DNA of 39,826 nt from CAJGDV01 sp036667875 (GCA_036667875.1 JAVWTD010000007.1:1-39826), one strand, 5' to 3'; positions 1 to 7,080 are shown, numbered from the stretch's first letter. Translations and numbers: made by a program. The notes: generated by a model not told the origin, from the sequence alone.

Positions 1-304
1 AGTCTTTATTTACTACTGCGTATCCATTATCTGGCAATTGTCCTTTAACAGGAATAGATGGAATGGATTTACCATCTTCAAACTTGTATTCAGTAACAGT
101 TTGTGTGTTTTTAATAATTGATACTTGGCATTCTTGTTCAATTATTTTAGCAATCTCTGTAGTAGAAGATGAGAATGCTCCCATCTTTGACTCATCAAGA
201 ATCTTTGTTATTGTTGGTATTGCAATTAATGCAATGATTCCTAGAATTAGAATAACTGCTAAAAGTTCTATAAGTGTGAACCCTTTTTTATTTATTTTTT
301 TCAT
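1..304 (-). CDS. Type IV prepilin-like protein (N-terminal part)
   Basis: The gene runs off the left edge of the window, so only about 101 N-terminal residues are visible. After a short basic leader (MKKINKKG) comes the classic prepilin motif GFTLIELLAVILILGIIALI, with the peptidase cleavage site after Gly8, Phe at +1 and Glu at +5, then one hydrophobic helix of about 20 residues. Proteins of this family are cleaved and N-methylated by a prepilin peptidase and assemble into type IV or competence-type pseudopili at the membrane. The start is set by an AAGGTAGG ribosome site a few bases upstream. The part after the helix is polar and not recognisable to a specific subfamily. An extended -10 (TGTTATAAT on the minus strand, 330-338) lies just upstream. 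Confidence 0.85.
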   Translation of the reverse strand, partial: MKKINKKGFTLIELLAVILILGIIALIAIPTITKILDESKMGAFSSSTTEIAKIIEQECQVSIIKNTQTVTEYKFEDGKSIPSIPVKGQLPDNGYAVVNKD

Positions 305-329
305 ATTATATTACCTACCTTCTTAAATA

Positions 330-338
330 ATTATAACA
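330..338 (-). promoter_or_regulatory. Extended -10 promoter of the prepilin-like gene
   Basis: The minus strand reads TGT-TATAAT here, an extended -10 element about 26 bases before the start codon. The -35 region is poor, as is usual for extended -10 promoters. Confidence 0.5.
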
Positions 339-563
339 AATTTAGAAATTAAAGTACATGATTAATTATTGTTTTTTTAAAGAAACTCGAATAAAAAGAT
401 AAATTAACCAGTAAAATAATGAATTGAGGCAGTCTATATATATGTAATTTTTATTGTTTTTAATACTTAATAACAACTAAAATCCATAACTAAATATCCA
501 TTTCTAAGAAACTATTATATATTATTAAAATATAAATATTATATATAGTTTTTTAATAAATTA

Positions 564-572
564 TGCTATAAT
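564..572 (+). promoter_or_regulatory. Extended -10 promoter of the S1-domain gene
   Basis: TGC-TATAAT forms a perfect extended -10 with the expected start of transcription near 579, immediately before the ribosome site. The rest of the 305-592 interval is AT-rich and holds nothing else that I recognise. Confidence 0.55.
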
Positions 573-592
573 TTAGGTAAGAGGTGATTATA

Positions 593-952
593 TTGGCACC
601 ATATCAAAAAGGAAAAATAGTAAAAGCCACAGTAACAGGTATTGAAAAATATGGAGTATTTGTTTCTTTAGATGAATTCTTCAGCGGATTAATACACATT
701 TCTGAAGTATCTCATGGATTTGTAAAAGATATAAATGATTTTGTAAAAATTGGAGACATTATTTATACTGAAATTTTAGAAGTTGATGAAGATTCTTTAC
801 ACTTAAAACTAAGCATTAAAAATATTCCTTATAAAAAGAAAAATTATAATACAAAACATAAAATAATTGAAACTAGATTAGGTTTTAGTACCTTGAAATA
901 CAAATTACCTATTTGGATAGATGAAAAAATGGAAAAAATTAAAAAAAATTAA
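593..952 (+). CDS. S1 RNA-binding domain protein (YugI/CvfD-like)
   Basis: A 119-residue protein made of one S1/OB-fold domain at roughly residues 3-75, with the typical strands KGKIVKATVTGIEKYGVFV and GLIHISEVS, followed by a basic tail. Related small S1 proteins (YugI/GSP13, CvfD) bind RNA or ribosomes and act as post-transcriptional or stress regulators; the specific role here is inferred. A GTG at 584 is in frame, but TTG at 593 is the better start because the ribosome site AAGAGGTG (579-586) overlaps the GTG and sits 6 bases before the TTG. The gene is monocistronic; the next sequence is the promoter of the tRNA cluster. Confidence 0.8.
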   Translation: MAPYQKGKIVKATVTGIEKYGVFVSLDEFFSGLIHISEVSHGFVKDINDFVKIGDIIYTEILEVDEDSLHLKLSIKNIPYKKKNYNTKHKIIETRLGFSTLKYKLPIWIDEKMEKIKKN

Positions 953-958
953 AAAAAT

Positions 959-1003
959 CGTTGACAAGGGTTTTATAACATGGTAATATTGTACTTGTCA
1001 ACG
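959..1003. promoter_or_regulatory. Palindromic promoter region of the tRNA cluster
   Basis: On the plus strand TTGACA (961-966), a 17-base spacer and TAATAT (984-989) form a strong sigma-A promoter for the tRNAs. The ten bases CGTTGACAAG (959-968) are repeated as a perfect inverted copy at 994-1003. This places a second consensus -35 (TTGACA, 996-1001) on the minus strand, 18 bases from an extended -10, TGT-TATAAA (972-980), firing towards the S1 gene. The arms could alternatively be an operator. Confidence 0.75.
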
Positions 1004-1040
1004 AGAAAATTTTATTTTTCTTTATTGAATGTTTATATTT

Positions 1041-1117
1041 GGACGATTAGCTCAGTTGGTTAGAGCACCTGCCTTACAAGCAGGGGGTCGTAGGTTCGAG
1101 TCCTACATCGTCCACCA
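1041..1117 (+). tRNA. tRNA-Val (TAC)
   Basis: A 77-base cloverleaf. Acceptor GGACGAT pairs with ATCGTCC, the anticodon loop is cttacaa (anticodon TAC, 1075-1077), and the terminal CCA is encoded. First gene of the cluster. Confidence 0.97.
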
Positions 1118-1122
1118 TAAGT

Positions 1123-1198
<76 letters not shown>

Positions 1199-1224
1199 CT
1201 TTATTTTTTAATATATTTAAATTT

Positions 1225-1308
1225 GGAGGGATAGCGAAGTGGCCAAACGCGGCAGACTGTAAATCTGTTCCTTCGGGTTCGATGGTTCAAATCCATCTCC
1301 CTCCACCA
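1225..1308 (+). tRNA. tRNA-Tyr (GTA)
   Basis: An 84-base class II tRNA with a long variable arm containing a CTTCGG turn. Acceptor GGAGGGA pairs with TCCCTCC, the anticodon loop is ctgtaaa (GTA), and CCA is encoded. Confidence 0.97.
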
Positions 1309-1350
1309 CTTATATTTTCCAAATTTAGATGAAGCAGCAAGGCTAGTTAT

Positions 1351-1425
1351 TGCCTCGTAGCCAAGCGGTAAGGCACCACACTTTGACTGTGGCATGCGCT
1401 AGTTCGAATCTAGCCGAGGCAGCCA
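1351..1425 (+). tRNA. tRNA-Gln (TTG)
   Basis: A 75-base cloverleaf. Acceptor TGCCTCG pairs with CGAGGCA, the discriminator is G, the anticodon loop is ctttgac (TTG), and CCA is encoded. Confidence 0.97.
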
Positions 1426-1439
1426 TTTTATAATTATTT

Positions 1440-1515
1440 GTCCTGTTAGCTCAGTTGGTAGAGCATTTGACTTTTAATCAAAGGGTCGTGAGTTCGAATC
1501 TCGCACAGGACACCA
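1440..1515 (+). tRNA. tRNA-Lys (TTT)
   Basis: A 76-base cloverleaf. Acceptor GTCCTGT pairs with ACAGGAC, the anticodon loop is cttttaa (TTT), and CCA is encoded. Confidence 0.97.
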
Positions 1516-1524
1516 CTTATATTT

Positions 1525-1613
1525 GCCTGAGTGGCGAAATCGGTAGACGCACAGGACTTAAAATCCTGCGGAAGTTAAATTCCGTACCAGTTCAAGTCTG
1601 GTCTTAGGCACCA
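1525..1613 (+). tRNA. tRNA-Leu (TAA)
   Basis: An 89-base class II tRNA with a long variable arm. Acceptor GCCTGAG pairs with CTTAGGC (one G-U), the anticodon loop is cttaaaa (TAA), and CCA is encoded. Last gene of the first tRNA block. Confidence 0.96.
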
Positions 1614-1623
1614 ATTTGATAGT

Positions 1624-1660
1624 AACTTCGCTGTTGATATTGCGAAGTTTTTATTTTTTC
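1624..1660 (+). terminator. Terminator of the first tRNA block
   Basis: AACTTCGC (1624-1631) pairs with GCGAAGTT (1642-1649) around a 10-base loop and is followed by a T-rich run. It ends the Val-Thr-Tyr-Gln-Lys-Leu transcript. Confidence 0.85.
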
Positions 1661-1701
1661 ATGAAAAAACCATAGAAAATTCAAAAAAAACAAAGATGTA
1701 G

Positions 1702-1731
1702 TTGACTTTTAAAAAATAAATATGCTATAAT
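1702..1731 (+). promoter_or_regulatory. Promoter of the second tRNA block
   Basis: TTGACT (1702-1707), an 18-base spacer and TATAAT (1726-1731) preceded by TGC give a strong extended sigma-A promoter. It makes the Ser-fMet-Asp-Phe-Arg-Pro block a separate transcription unit. Confidence 0.85.
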
Positions 1732-1772
1732 CTAGTTGTCTTTATGAAAAGACGAACTAATATTGGTAATTT

Positions 1773-1863
1773 GGAGAAATACCCAAGCCTGGTTGAAGGG
1801 ACTGGTCTTGAAAACCAGCAGGTCGGAGACGGCGCGGGGGTTCGAATCCCTCTTTCTCCGCCA
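1773..1863 (+). tRNA. tRNA-Ser (TGA)
   Basis: A 91-base class II tRNA with a long variable arm. Acceptor GGAGAAA pairs with TTTCTCC, the discriminator is G, the anticodon loop is cttgaaa (TGA), and CCA is encoded. Confidence 0.96.
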
Positions 1864-1881
1864 TTATTAAATTTATTATAT

Positions 1882-1958
<77 letters not shown>

Positions 1959-1963
1959 AATTT

Positions 1964-2039
1964 GGTCCTGTAGTGTAGCGGTTATCACGTCTGCCTGTCA
2001 CGCAGAAGATCGCCAGTTCGAACCTGGTCGGGACCGCCA
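1964..2039 (+). tRNA. tRNA-Asp (GTC)
   Basis: A 76-base cloverleaf. Acceptor GGTCCTG pairs with CGGGACC (one G-U), the discriminator is G, the anticodon loop is ctgtcac (GTC), and CCA is encoded. Confidence 0.97.
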
Positions 2040-2042
2040 ATT

Positions 2043-2118
<76 letters not shown>

Positions 2119-2153
2119 TCAAATTTTTTTTATCAAAAATCATAATAATACAT

Positions 2154-2230
2154 GCGCTCGTAGCTCAGCTGGATAGAGTGTTTGGCTACGAACCAAAAGG
2201 TCAGGGGTTCGAATCCCTTCGAGCGCACCA
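2154..2230 (+). tRNA. tRNA-Arg (ACG)
   Basis: A 77-base cloverleaf. Acceptor GCGCTCG pairs with CGAGCGC, the anticodon loop is ctacgaa (ACG, A34 expected to become inosine), and CCA is encoded. This tRNA decodes CGT and CGC, including the CGC codons of the leader ORF at 2453. Confidence 0.97.
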
Positions 2231-2235
2231 TATAA

Positions 2236-2312
2236 CGGGAAATAGCACAATTTGGTAGTGCACTAGCTTTGGGAGCTAGGGGTTGCAGGTTCAAATCCTG
2301 TTTTCCCGACCA
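2236..2312 (+). tRNA. tRNA-Pro (TGG)
   Basis: A 77-base cloverleaf. Acceptor CGGGAAA pairs with TTTCCCG, the anticodon loop is tttggga (TGG), and CCA is encoded. Last gene of the cluster. Confidence 0.97.
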
Positions 2313-2321
2313 GTTAAAATT

Positions 2322-2347
2322 AAAGCCTTTTATAAGGTTTTTTTATT
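2322..2347 (+). terminator. Terminator of the second tRNA block
   Basis: AAAGCCTT and AAGGTTTT fold around TTAT with one G-U pair, followed by a T run. It closes the second tRNA transcript. Confidence 0.75.
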
Positions 2348-2452
2348 TTCTTAAAAAAAGTCTTGACATACCTAAAAAAATAATGTAACTTATATATAAG
2401 CTTTTAAGCGAAAATGTTTTGCAAAAAGATAATTAAAAAAAGGATGATTAAA

Positions 2453-2497
2453 ATGATTACAATTAATACTTTAAATAACCGCAGACGCATCAAGTAA
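2453..2497 (+). CDS. Leader peptide with three consecutive Arg codons
   Basis: A 14-codon ORF reads MITINTLNNRRRIK and stops at TAA. It follows AAAAAAGGATG, a good ribosome site; an in-frame ATG at 2444 overlaps that site and is less likely. Codons 10-12 are CGC AGA CGC, and CGC is uncommon in this window. The ORF ends inside the 5' arm of the attenuator stem, which argues that it is translated for regulation rather than for a product. An alternative reading of the RRR motif is drug-dependent ribosome stalling (a +X+ motif). Confidence 0.65.
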   Translation: MITINTLNNRRRIK

Positions 2498-2586
2498 CAC
2501 TTGGGTATACGAGCAATCGTAGATACAAGTGATTTAGTGTTGCTTGTATTTGCGGGAATAAAATATTAATATAATTATATATTTAT

Positions 2587-2617
2587 AGACCTGTGCAATA
2601 TAAGCATAGGTCTTTTT
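2587..2617 (+). terminator. Attenuator terminator before the M20 gene
   Basis: AGACCTGTGC (2587-2596) pairs over ten positions (one G-U) with GCATAGGTCT (2604-2613) around a 7-base loop and runs into TTTTT. It stands 25 bases before the M20 start codon, so it must be bypassed for expression from the leader promoter. Confidence 0.85.
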
Positions 2618-2641
2618 GCATTATAAAGAAAGAGAGATAAC

Positions 2642-3700
2642 ATGGAAATAAAAGAAATATTAGAAAAATTAATTTCATATCAAACTATAAAAGAAAATAA
2701 AAAAGCATTCCAAGAAGATTTTCAATTTATAGAAGATATGATGCCAAACAATATTATGATAGAAAAGTACTCATTCAAAGATAATCTATCAATAGTATTA
2801 TCAAATACAAAAGATAAAAATTTAGACATTATATTTTCATCACATATAGATGTTGTACCACATCAAGAATATGTATTAAAAGAAGATGAAAATAACTACT
2901 ATGGAAGAGGAGTATTTGACATGAAAGGAGCTGTATCAGTTCTATTAAAAATCATGACAGAACTAAAATCAAATTTAAAAATAGGATTATTTATCACAAG
3001 TGATGAAGAAATAGATGGTTATTGCACAGAACAGTTATTAAAACTGTATACCGCTAGAGTAGCAATAGTTCCAGATGGAGGAAAAGATTTTAATTTAATA
3101 GAAGAAGAAAAAGGACTACTACAATTACAAATTACCTCAAAAACAAAATCAGCACACGCATCACAACCTTATAATGGAGATAATGCTATCTTAGAACTTT
3201 ATAGAGTATATAATGAAATAATAAAATTATATCCATTACCATTAAATGGAGAAGATTATAAAACTTCAATTAACTTATCTACAATAAATGGAGGAGATGC
3301 TTTAAATAAAGTACCAGATTTAGCAGATATGTTTCTAGATATTAGACATACAAGCAAAAATAGCAAAGAAGAAATAATAGAAGATATAAAAAAAATCAGT
3401 GACAAAATAGAAATCAAAATATGTGGTTCTGGAATTCTTTTTAAAACAAATATTAATAATGAACTTATAAAAAATTACATAAATGTTGCTTCAGAAGAAT
3501 TAAATAAAGAAATAAAAATAATATCTACAGAATCAACATCAGATGCTATCTATTTTTGTGAAAAAGAAATACCTACAATTATTATGAATCCAATAGGAGA
3601 TTATGCACATTGCCCAAATGAATTTGTAAACAAAAAAAGTTTATTAACTTTATACAATATATATTTAAATTATATAGAAAAATTAGAAGGAGAAAATTAA
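2642..3700 (+). CDS. M20 family metallopeptidase/deacylase
   Basis: A 352-residue cytosolic di-zinc hydrolase of the M20 (ArgE/DapE/ACY1) family, which removes acyl or aminoacyl groups from amino acids or small peptides. Visible motifs are SSHIDVVP (His68, Asp70), GRGVFDMKGA (Asp93, bridging), TSDEEIDG (Glu122 as base, Glu123 as ligand), PDGG (Asp145) and KSAHASQP (His172 of the lid domain), with His323 near the C terminus as the last ligand. All metal ligands are present, so it should be active; the substrate cannot be read from the sequence. It follows the Arg-codon attenuator, which hints at arginine-linked or peptide nitrogen metabolism, and is one base from the acetyltransferase gene behind it. 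The ribosome site is weak (AGAGAGATAAC). Confidence 0.88.
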   Translation: MEIKEILEKLISYQTIKENKKAFQEDFQFIEDMMPNNIMIEKYSFKDNLSIVLSNTKDKNLDIIFSSHIDVVPHQEYVLKEDENNYYGRGVFDMKGAVSVLLKIMTELKSNLKIGLFITSDEEIDGYCTEQLLKLYTARVAIVPDGGKDFNLIEEEKGLLQLQITSKTKSAHASQPYNGDNAILELYRVYNEIIKLYPLPLNGEDYKTSINLSTINGGDALNKVPDLADMFLDIRHTSKNSKEEIIEDIKKISDKIEIKICGSGILFKTNINNELIKNYINVASEELNKEIKIISTESTSDAIYFCEKEIPTIIMNPIGDYAHCPNEFVNKKSLLTLYNIYLNYIEKLEGEN

Positions 3701-3701
3701 A

Positions 3702-4133
3702 ATGATAAAACAATTAAAAATATACGAAGACTTTGTAAAAATAATAAAAGTCTTTCAACAAAAACCATTTTACGAAAAACTAACAGAAGAAGACATACAA
3801 AAAGAATTTCAATTATATATGGATGGAAAAGGGGGCGCCTTTGCATATTATGACATAGATGAAATAGTAGGAATAACATGTTTTACAGAAGGATTTGAAA
3901 GCGAACACGGAATAATATTTCCAGATTTTAATAAAGTTTCCTACATATCAGGCATGGCTACCCTNNNNNNNNNNNNNNNNNNNNNNNNNNNNNNNNNNNN
4001 NNNNNNNNNNNNNNNNNNNNNNNNNNNNNNNNNNNNNNNNNNNNNNNNNNNNNNNNNNNNNNNNACAGATATAAGAAAATTTATGGCTAAAACTTTAACA
4101 AAAGAAGCTAATTACGACAAAATAAGTTATTAA
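3702..4133 (+). CDS. Probable GNAT acetyltransferase, interrupted by an assembly gap
   Basis: The visible N-terminal 87 residues end in VSYISGMATL, which looks like beta-strand 4 of a GNAT fold just before the acetyl-CoA loop. The sequence then enters 100 Ns (3965-4064). After the gap 22 residues (TDIRKFMAK and onward to KISY) end at a stop in the only frame that stays open. Gap size is a placeholder, so the true length, and whether both ends belong to one gene, are unknown. It starts one base after the M20 stop and is clearly co-transcribed with it. A role in acetylating the product or substrate of its neighbour is possible but unproven. Confidence 0.6.
   Translation: MIKQLKIYEDFVKIIKVFQQKPFYEKLTEEDIQKEFQLYMDGKGGAFAYYDIDEIVGITCFTEGFESEHGIIFPDFNKVSYISGMATXXXXXXXXXXXXXXXXXXXXXXXXXXXXXXXXXXTDIRKFMAKTLTKEANYDKISY
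3965..4064. other. Scaffold gap (100 N)
   Basis: Exactly 100 undetermined bases, the usual placeholder for a join of unknown length. The real missing sequence may be longer or shorter and may contain more than the middle of the acetyltransferase. Confidence 0.98.
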
Positions 4134-4136
4134 AAA

Positions 4137-4170
4137 GAAAACATTGAAATATTATTCAATGTTTCTTTTT
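4137..4170. terminator. Bidirectional terminator between the GNAT gene and the transglutaminase-like gene
   Basis: AACATTGAA (4140-4148) pairs with TTCAATGTT (4155-4163); T-rich tails lie on both sides. It overlaps the last codons of the minus-strand gene and serves both converging genes. Confidence 0.8.
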
Positions 4171-4844
4171 AATTCATTACTAATATGATTATAATAATTT
4201 AAAACTTTAGAATACTCACTTAATAAAGAAAACCTATCCATTAATTTATATTTTGAAAAATCATCAGTTATCAAACTAGAATCAAAAACTTTATTATTAT
4301 TTTTAAAAGAATTGCCATCAATTTTTACGTTTTTTCCAATACTAGAAACAAAAGAATAATCAATAGGACTAACTGGCAATTTTATAAATTTTAAAAGTTT
4401 TTTATACTCACAATTTTTATAATTATAACTAATTAAATTAAACATAAAATCATAAGAATACCAAGTATTATTTAATCTAATTTCATTCCATTGATGAGGA
4501 ATTAAATTGTGGCCATTTAAATCATTTACTAATATATATCCTTTTACAACATTACACTCAATTGAAAGACGCCTTAATATATCTGATGCTACTAAAGATA
4601 AACCGATATCAGATGTTTTCTTTTCAATAAAAATACCACTATTATTTTTTGTATAATTTAGATCTTCAGTTTGTAAAACATTGTCAAAAAGTTTTGGTTC
4701 AATATCTAAATTATTTCTAAAATATAAATCTAAAAATAATACTTGATCAATTTGAATCATTGTTCTATCACCTGTTAAAGGTATATTTCTTATTGTATTT
4801 ACTAAATCAATTGCAAGACTATTAATTAAATCTGTTTTATTCAT
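4152..4844 (-). CDS. Transglutaminase-like protein, catalytic Cys not evident
   Basis: A 230-residue protein. The start at 4844 is chosen because AGGATGG lies just upstream; longer readings would run into the divergent glyA promoter. Residues about 80-135 have the outline of a transglutaminase-like core: a helix (GLSLVASDILRRLSI), a strand VVKGYI, then HQWNEI (His117) and NTWYSYD (Asp132), matching the His and Asp of the Cys-His-Asp triad. At the place where the Cys normally opens the helix I see Asp/Gly instead; Cys97 is close by but lies after the helix. It may be a non-enzymatic member. No signal peptide is visible. It is monocistronic and divergent from glyA. Confidence 0.55.
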   Translation of the reverse strand: MNKTDLINSLAIDLVNTIRNIPLTGDRTMIQIDQVLFLDLYFRNNLDIEPKLFDNVLQTEDLNYTKNNSGIFIEKKTSDIGLSLVASDILRRLSIECNVVKGYILVNDLNGHNLIPHQWNEIRLNNTWYSYDFMFNLISYNYKNCEYKKLLKFIKLPVSPIDYSFVSSIGKNVKIDGNSFKNNNKVFDSSLITDDFSKYKLMDRFSLLSEYSKVLNYYNHISNELKRNIE

Positions 4845-4869
4845 ATATTCTACCATCCTAACTATATTT

Positions 4870-4878
4870 ATTATATCA
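4870..4878 (-). promoter_or_regulatory. Extended -10 promoter of the transglutaminase-like gene
   Basis: The minus strand reads TGA-TATAAT, identical to the extended -10 of the divergent glyA promoter 50 bases away. Confidence 0.6.
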
Positions 4879-4927
4879 TACCTATTAAAAATAAAAAGCA
4901 TATTTTTAATATATTTAAAGGAGTTTA

Positions 4928-4936
4928 TGATATAAT
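4928..4936 (+). promoter_or_regulatory. Extended -10 promoter of glyA-folD
   Basis: TGA-TATAAT, with the start codon of glyA 24 bases further on and the ribosome site AAGGAGAG between them. Confidence 0.65.
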
Positions 4937-4959
4937 TAGTAAAGTTAAGGAGAGATAAT

Positions 4960-6177
4960 ATGGATAAAGAATTAAAAAATGCTCTTAAAAAAGAACAAAT
5001 AAGACAACAAAACAATATAGAACTTATAGCATCTGAAAATTATGTTTCAAAAGATATTTTAACTTTACAAGGAAGTATTTTAACAAACAAATATGCTGAA
5101 GGATATCCTAAAAAAAGATATTATGGTGGCTGTGAATATATAGATATATTCGAAGAAAAAGCAATAGAATATGTAACAAAACTTTTTAATTGCAAATACG
5201 CTAATGTACAACCCCATTCCGGTAGTTCTGCTAATATGGCGGTATATAAAGCATTACTTAATATTAACGATAAAGTTATGGGTATGAATTTGAGTCATGG
5301 AGGACATCTTACACACGGTCATCCAATTAATTTTAGTGGTTTAGAATATGAAATAATTTCTTATAATGTCTCAAAAGAAACGGAAATAATAGATTATGAT
5401 AAACTAAGAGAACTTGCATTAAAAGAAAAACCAAAAATGATAATAGCAGGTGCAAGTGCTTATTCAAGAATAATAGATTTTAAGAAATTTAGAGAAATAT
5501 GCGACGAAATAGGAGCCATTTTAATGGTTGACATGGCTCATATTGCAGGATTAGTAGCGACAGGATTACATCCAAGTCCATTTCCTTATGCAGATGTTGT
5601 AACATCAACAACACACAAAACATTAAGAGGACCAAGAGGAGGAATAATTTTAACAAATGACTTAGAAATTTCTAAGAAAATAAACAAAATTATATTCCCA
5701 GGAATACAAGGTGGACCTTTGATGCATGTTATTGCAGCAAAAGCACAATGTTTTTATGAAGCTTTACAACCTGAATTTTTAAAGTATCAAACTCAAGTAA
5801 TTAAAAATGCAAAAGTTCTTGCAGAAACTTTAAAATCAAATAAAATAAAAGTAATATCAAATGGAACAGATAATCATTTAATACTTATTGATGTAAAAGA
5901 TTCACTAAATTTAAGTGGAAAAGATGCAGAAACAATTTTAGGAGAAATCAATATAACTGTAAATAAAAACACTATTCCGTATGATCAAGAATCACCATTT
6001 ATAACAAGTGGTATAAGACTTGGATCTCCCGCTATGACAACAAGAGGACTAGTAGAAAAAGACTTTATTGAAATAGGTAATATTATATATGAAGCACTAT
6101 CTAATGTAGGAAACGAAACAAAAAAAGAAGAACTTAAAAAAAGAGTATTAGAAATAACAAAAAAATACCCGATTTAA
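4960..6177 (+). CDS. glyA: Serine hydroxymethyltransferase
   Basis: A 405-residue PLP enzyme that interconverts serine and glycine while charging tetrahydrofolate with a one-carbon unit in the cytosol. The PLP lysine is Lys220 in TSTTHKTLRGPRGG; Asp191 and His194 of VDMAHIAGL stack on and bind the cofactor, and the N-terminal ELIASENYVS and TNKYAEGYP segments form the substrate site. Length is normal for bacterial GlyA. The start follows AAGGAGAG. The stop lies 14 bases before folD, so the two form a one-carbon operon closed by the terminator after folD. Confidence 0.97.
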   Translation: MDKELKNALKKEQIRQQNNIELIASENYVSKDILTLQGSILTNKYAEGYPKKRYYGGCEYIDIFEEKAIEYVTKLFNCKYANVQPHSGSSANMAVYKALLNINDKVMGMNLSHGGHLTHGHPINFSGLEYEIISYNVSKETEIIDYDKLRELALKEKPKMIIAGASAYSRIIDFKKFREICDEIGAILMVDMAHIAGLVATGLHPSPFPYADVVTSTTHKTLRGPRGGIILTNDLEISKKINKIIFPGIQGGPLMHVIAAKAQCFYEALQPEFLKYQTQVIKNAKVLAETLKSNKIKVISNGTDNHLILIDVKDSLNLSGKDAETILGEINITVNKNTIPYDQESPFITSGIRLGSPAMTTRGLVEKDFIEIGNIIYEALSNVGNETKKEELKKRVLEITKKYPI

Positions 6178-6191
6178 GAAAGGGTGAGAAA

Positions 6192-7031
6192 ATGATTTTA
6201 CTAGATGGAAAAGAAGTAAGTACAAATATAAGAAAAAAATTAAAAGAACAAATAGAAAAATTCCCACAAAGACCAAAATTAATTGATATTCAAATAGGAC
6301 ACAACGACGCAAGTGACATTTATATAAAAGGAAAAGAAAAAGCCGCAAATGCAATTGGTATTGATTTTGAATGCCTAAGATACGATGAAAAAACTAAAGA
6401 AGAAGAAATTATTAAAACAATCAAAAAATTAAATACTGATAAAACCGTAAATGGCATTTTCATACAATCACCAGTAGCAGATGGTTTCAATGAAATAAAA
6501 CTTATTAATACAGTAGACCCCTTAAAAGATGTGGATGGTTTAACATTTTTGAATGCAGGAAAACTAATTAATAAAGATGAATCACTTATTTCATGTACAC
6601 CAAACGGAATAATAAAAATGCTTAAATTTTATAATATCAAAATATCTTCAAAAAGAGTTGTAATTGTTGGAAGAAGTAATTTAGTTGGAAAACCATTAAC
6701 GAATTTATTTATTAACGAAGATGCAACAGTTACACTATGTCATTCAAAAACCATTAATCTAAAAGAAATAACAAAAGAAGCCGACATTCTAGTAGTAGCA
6801 ATAGGAAAAAAACAATTTATAACTGAAGATATGATAAAAGAAAACGCAATAGTTATTGATGTAGGAATTAATAGGCACGAAGGAAAAATATATGGAGATG
6901 TAGACTTTAAAAATGCTTCCCTTAAAGCAAGTTATATCACACCAGTTCCTGGAGGAGTAGGTCCAATGACAATAACAATGTTGTTATACAATGTTGTGAA
7001 AGCCTATAAAATGCAAAACAAAATAGACTAA
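6192..7031 (+). CDS. folD: Methylenetetrahydrofolate dehydrogenase/cyclohydrolase
   Basis: A 279-residue bifunctional enzyme that oxidises 5,10-methylene-THF and hydrolyses the methenyl product to 10-formyl-THF. The catalytic Tyr44-x-x-x-Lys48 is in DIYIKGKEKAA, the folate-site loop is IQSPVADG (more often QLPLP), KDVDG is at 112-116, the NADP Rossmann loop VIVGRSNLVGKPL is at about 157-169, and the C-terminal signature PGGVGPMTITML is intact. It uses methylene-THF made by GlyA just upstream, so the pair supplies formyl-THF for purines and initiator Met-tRNA. Ribosome site GAAAGGGTGAG. Confidence 0.97.
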   Translation: MILLDGKEVSTNIRKKLKEQIEKFPQRPKLIDIQIGHNDASDIYIKGKEKAANAIGIDFECLRYDEKTKEEEIIKTIKKLNTDKTVNGIFIQSPVADGFNEIKLINTVDPLKDVDGLTFLNAGKLINKDESLISCTPNGIIKMLKFYNIKISSKRVVIVGRSNLVGKPLTNLFINEDATVTLCHSKTINLKEITKEADILVVAIGKKQFITEDMIKENAIVIDVGINRHEGKIYGDVDFKNASLKASYITPVPGGVGPMTITMLLYNVVKAYKMQNKID

Positions 7032-7046
7032 TATTTTGTTTTTTTC
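7017..7046 (+). terminator. Terminator of glyA-folD
   Basis: AACAAAATA (7017-7025) pairs with TATTTTGTT (7032-7040) and runs into a T tract. The 5' arm overlaps the last codons of folD. Confidence 0.75.
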
Positions 7047-7080
7047 ATACCAAAAAAATTCAAAAAAATCAAAAAATAGG

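Larger units (their letters stand above)
2363..2617 (+). promoter_or_regulatory. Leader-peptide attenuator upstream of the M20 peptidase
   Basis: TTGACA (2363-2368) with TAACTT 17 bases on is the likely promoter. The leader can form two exclusive structures. In the first, CCGCA (2479-2483) and the 11-base stretch 2491-2501 pair with TGCGG (2551-2555) and 2536-2546, enclosing a GCAA-tetraloop hairpin (2505-2526). In the second, 2541-2553 pairs with 2595-2606 (12 pairs, one bulge), which destroys the terminator at 2587-2617. The 5' arm of the first structure overlaps the last codons of the leader ORF 2453-2497. This is the geometry of amino-acid attenuation: a ribosome stalled at the Arg codons would block the first stem, allow the antiterminator and switch the downstream gene on. 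The structure is seen in the sequence; the arginine signal is inferred. Confidence 0.75.

Noticed and set aside
63..326. Plus-strand ORF of 87 codons
   Set aside because: It is the reverse frame of the prepilin-like gene, whose motif and ribosome site are on the minus strand.
2400..2620. T-box or other known riboswitch in the M20 leader
   Set aside because: No T-box TGGNACCGCG sequence or other riboswitch core that I recognise is present, and a translated leader with exclusive hairpins explains the region better.
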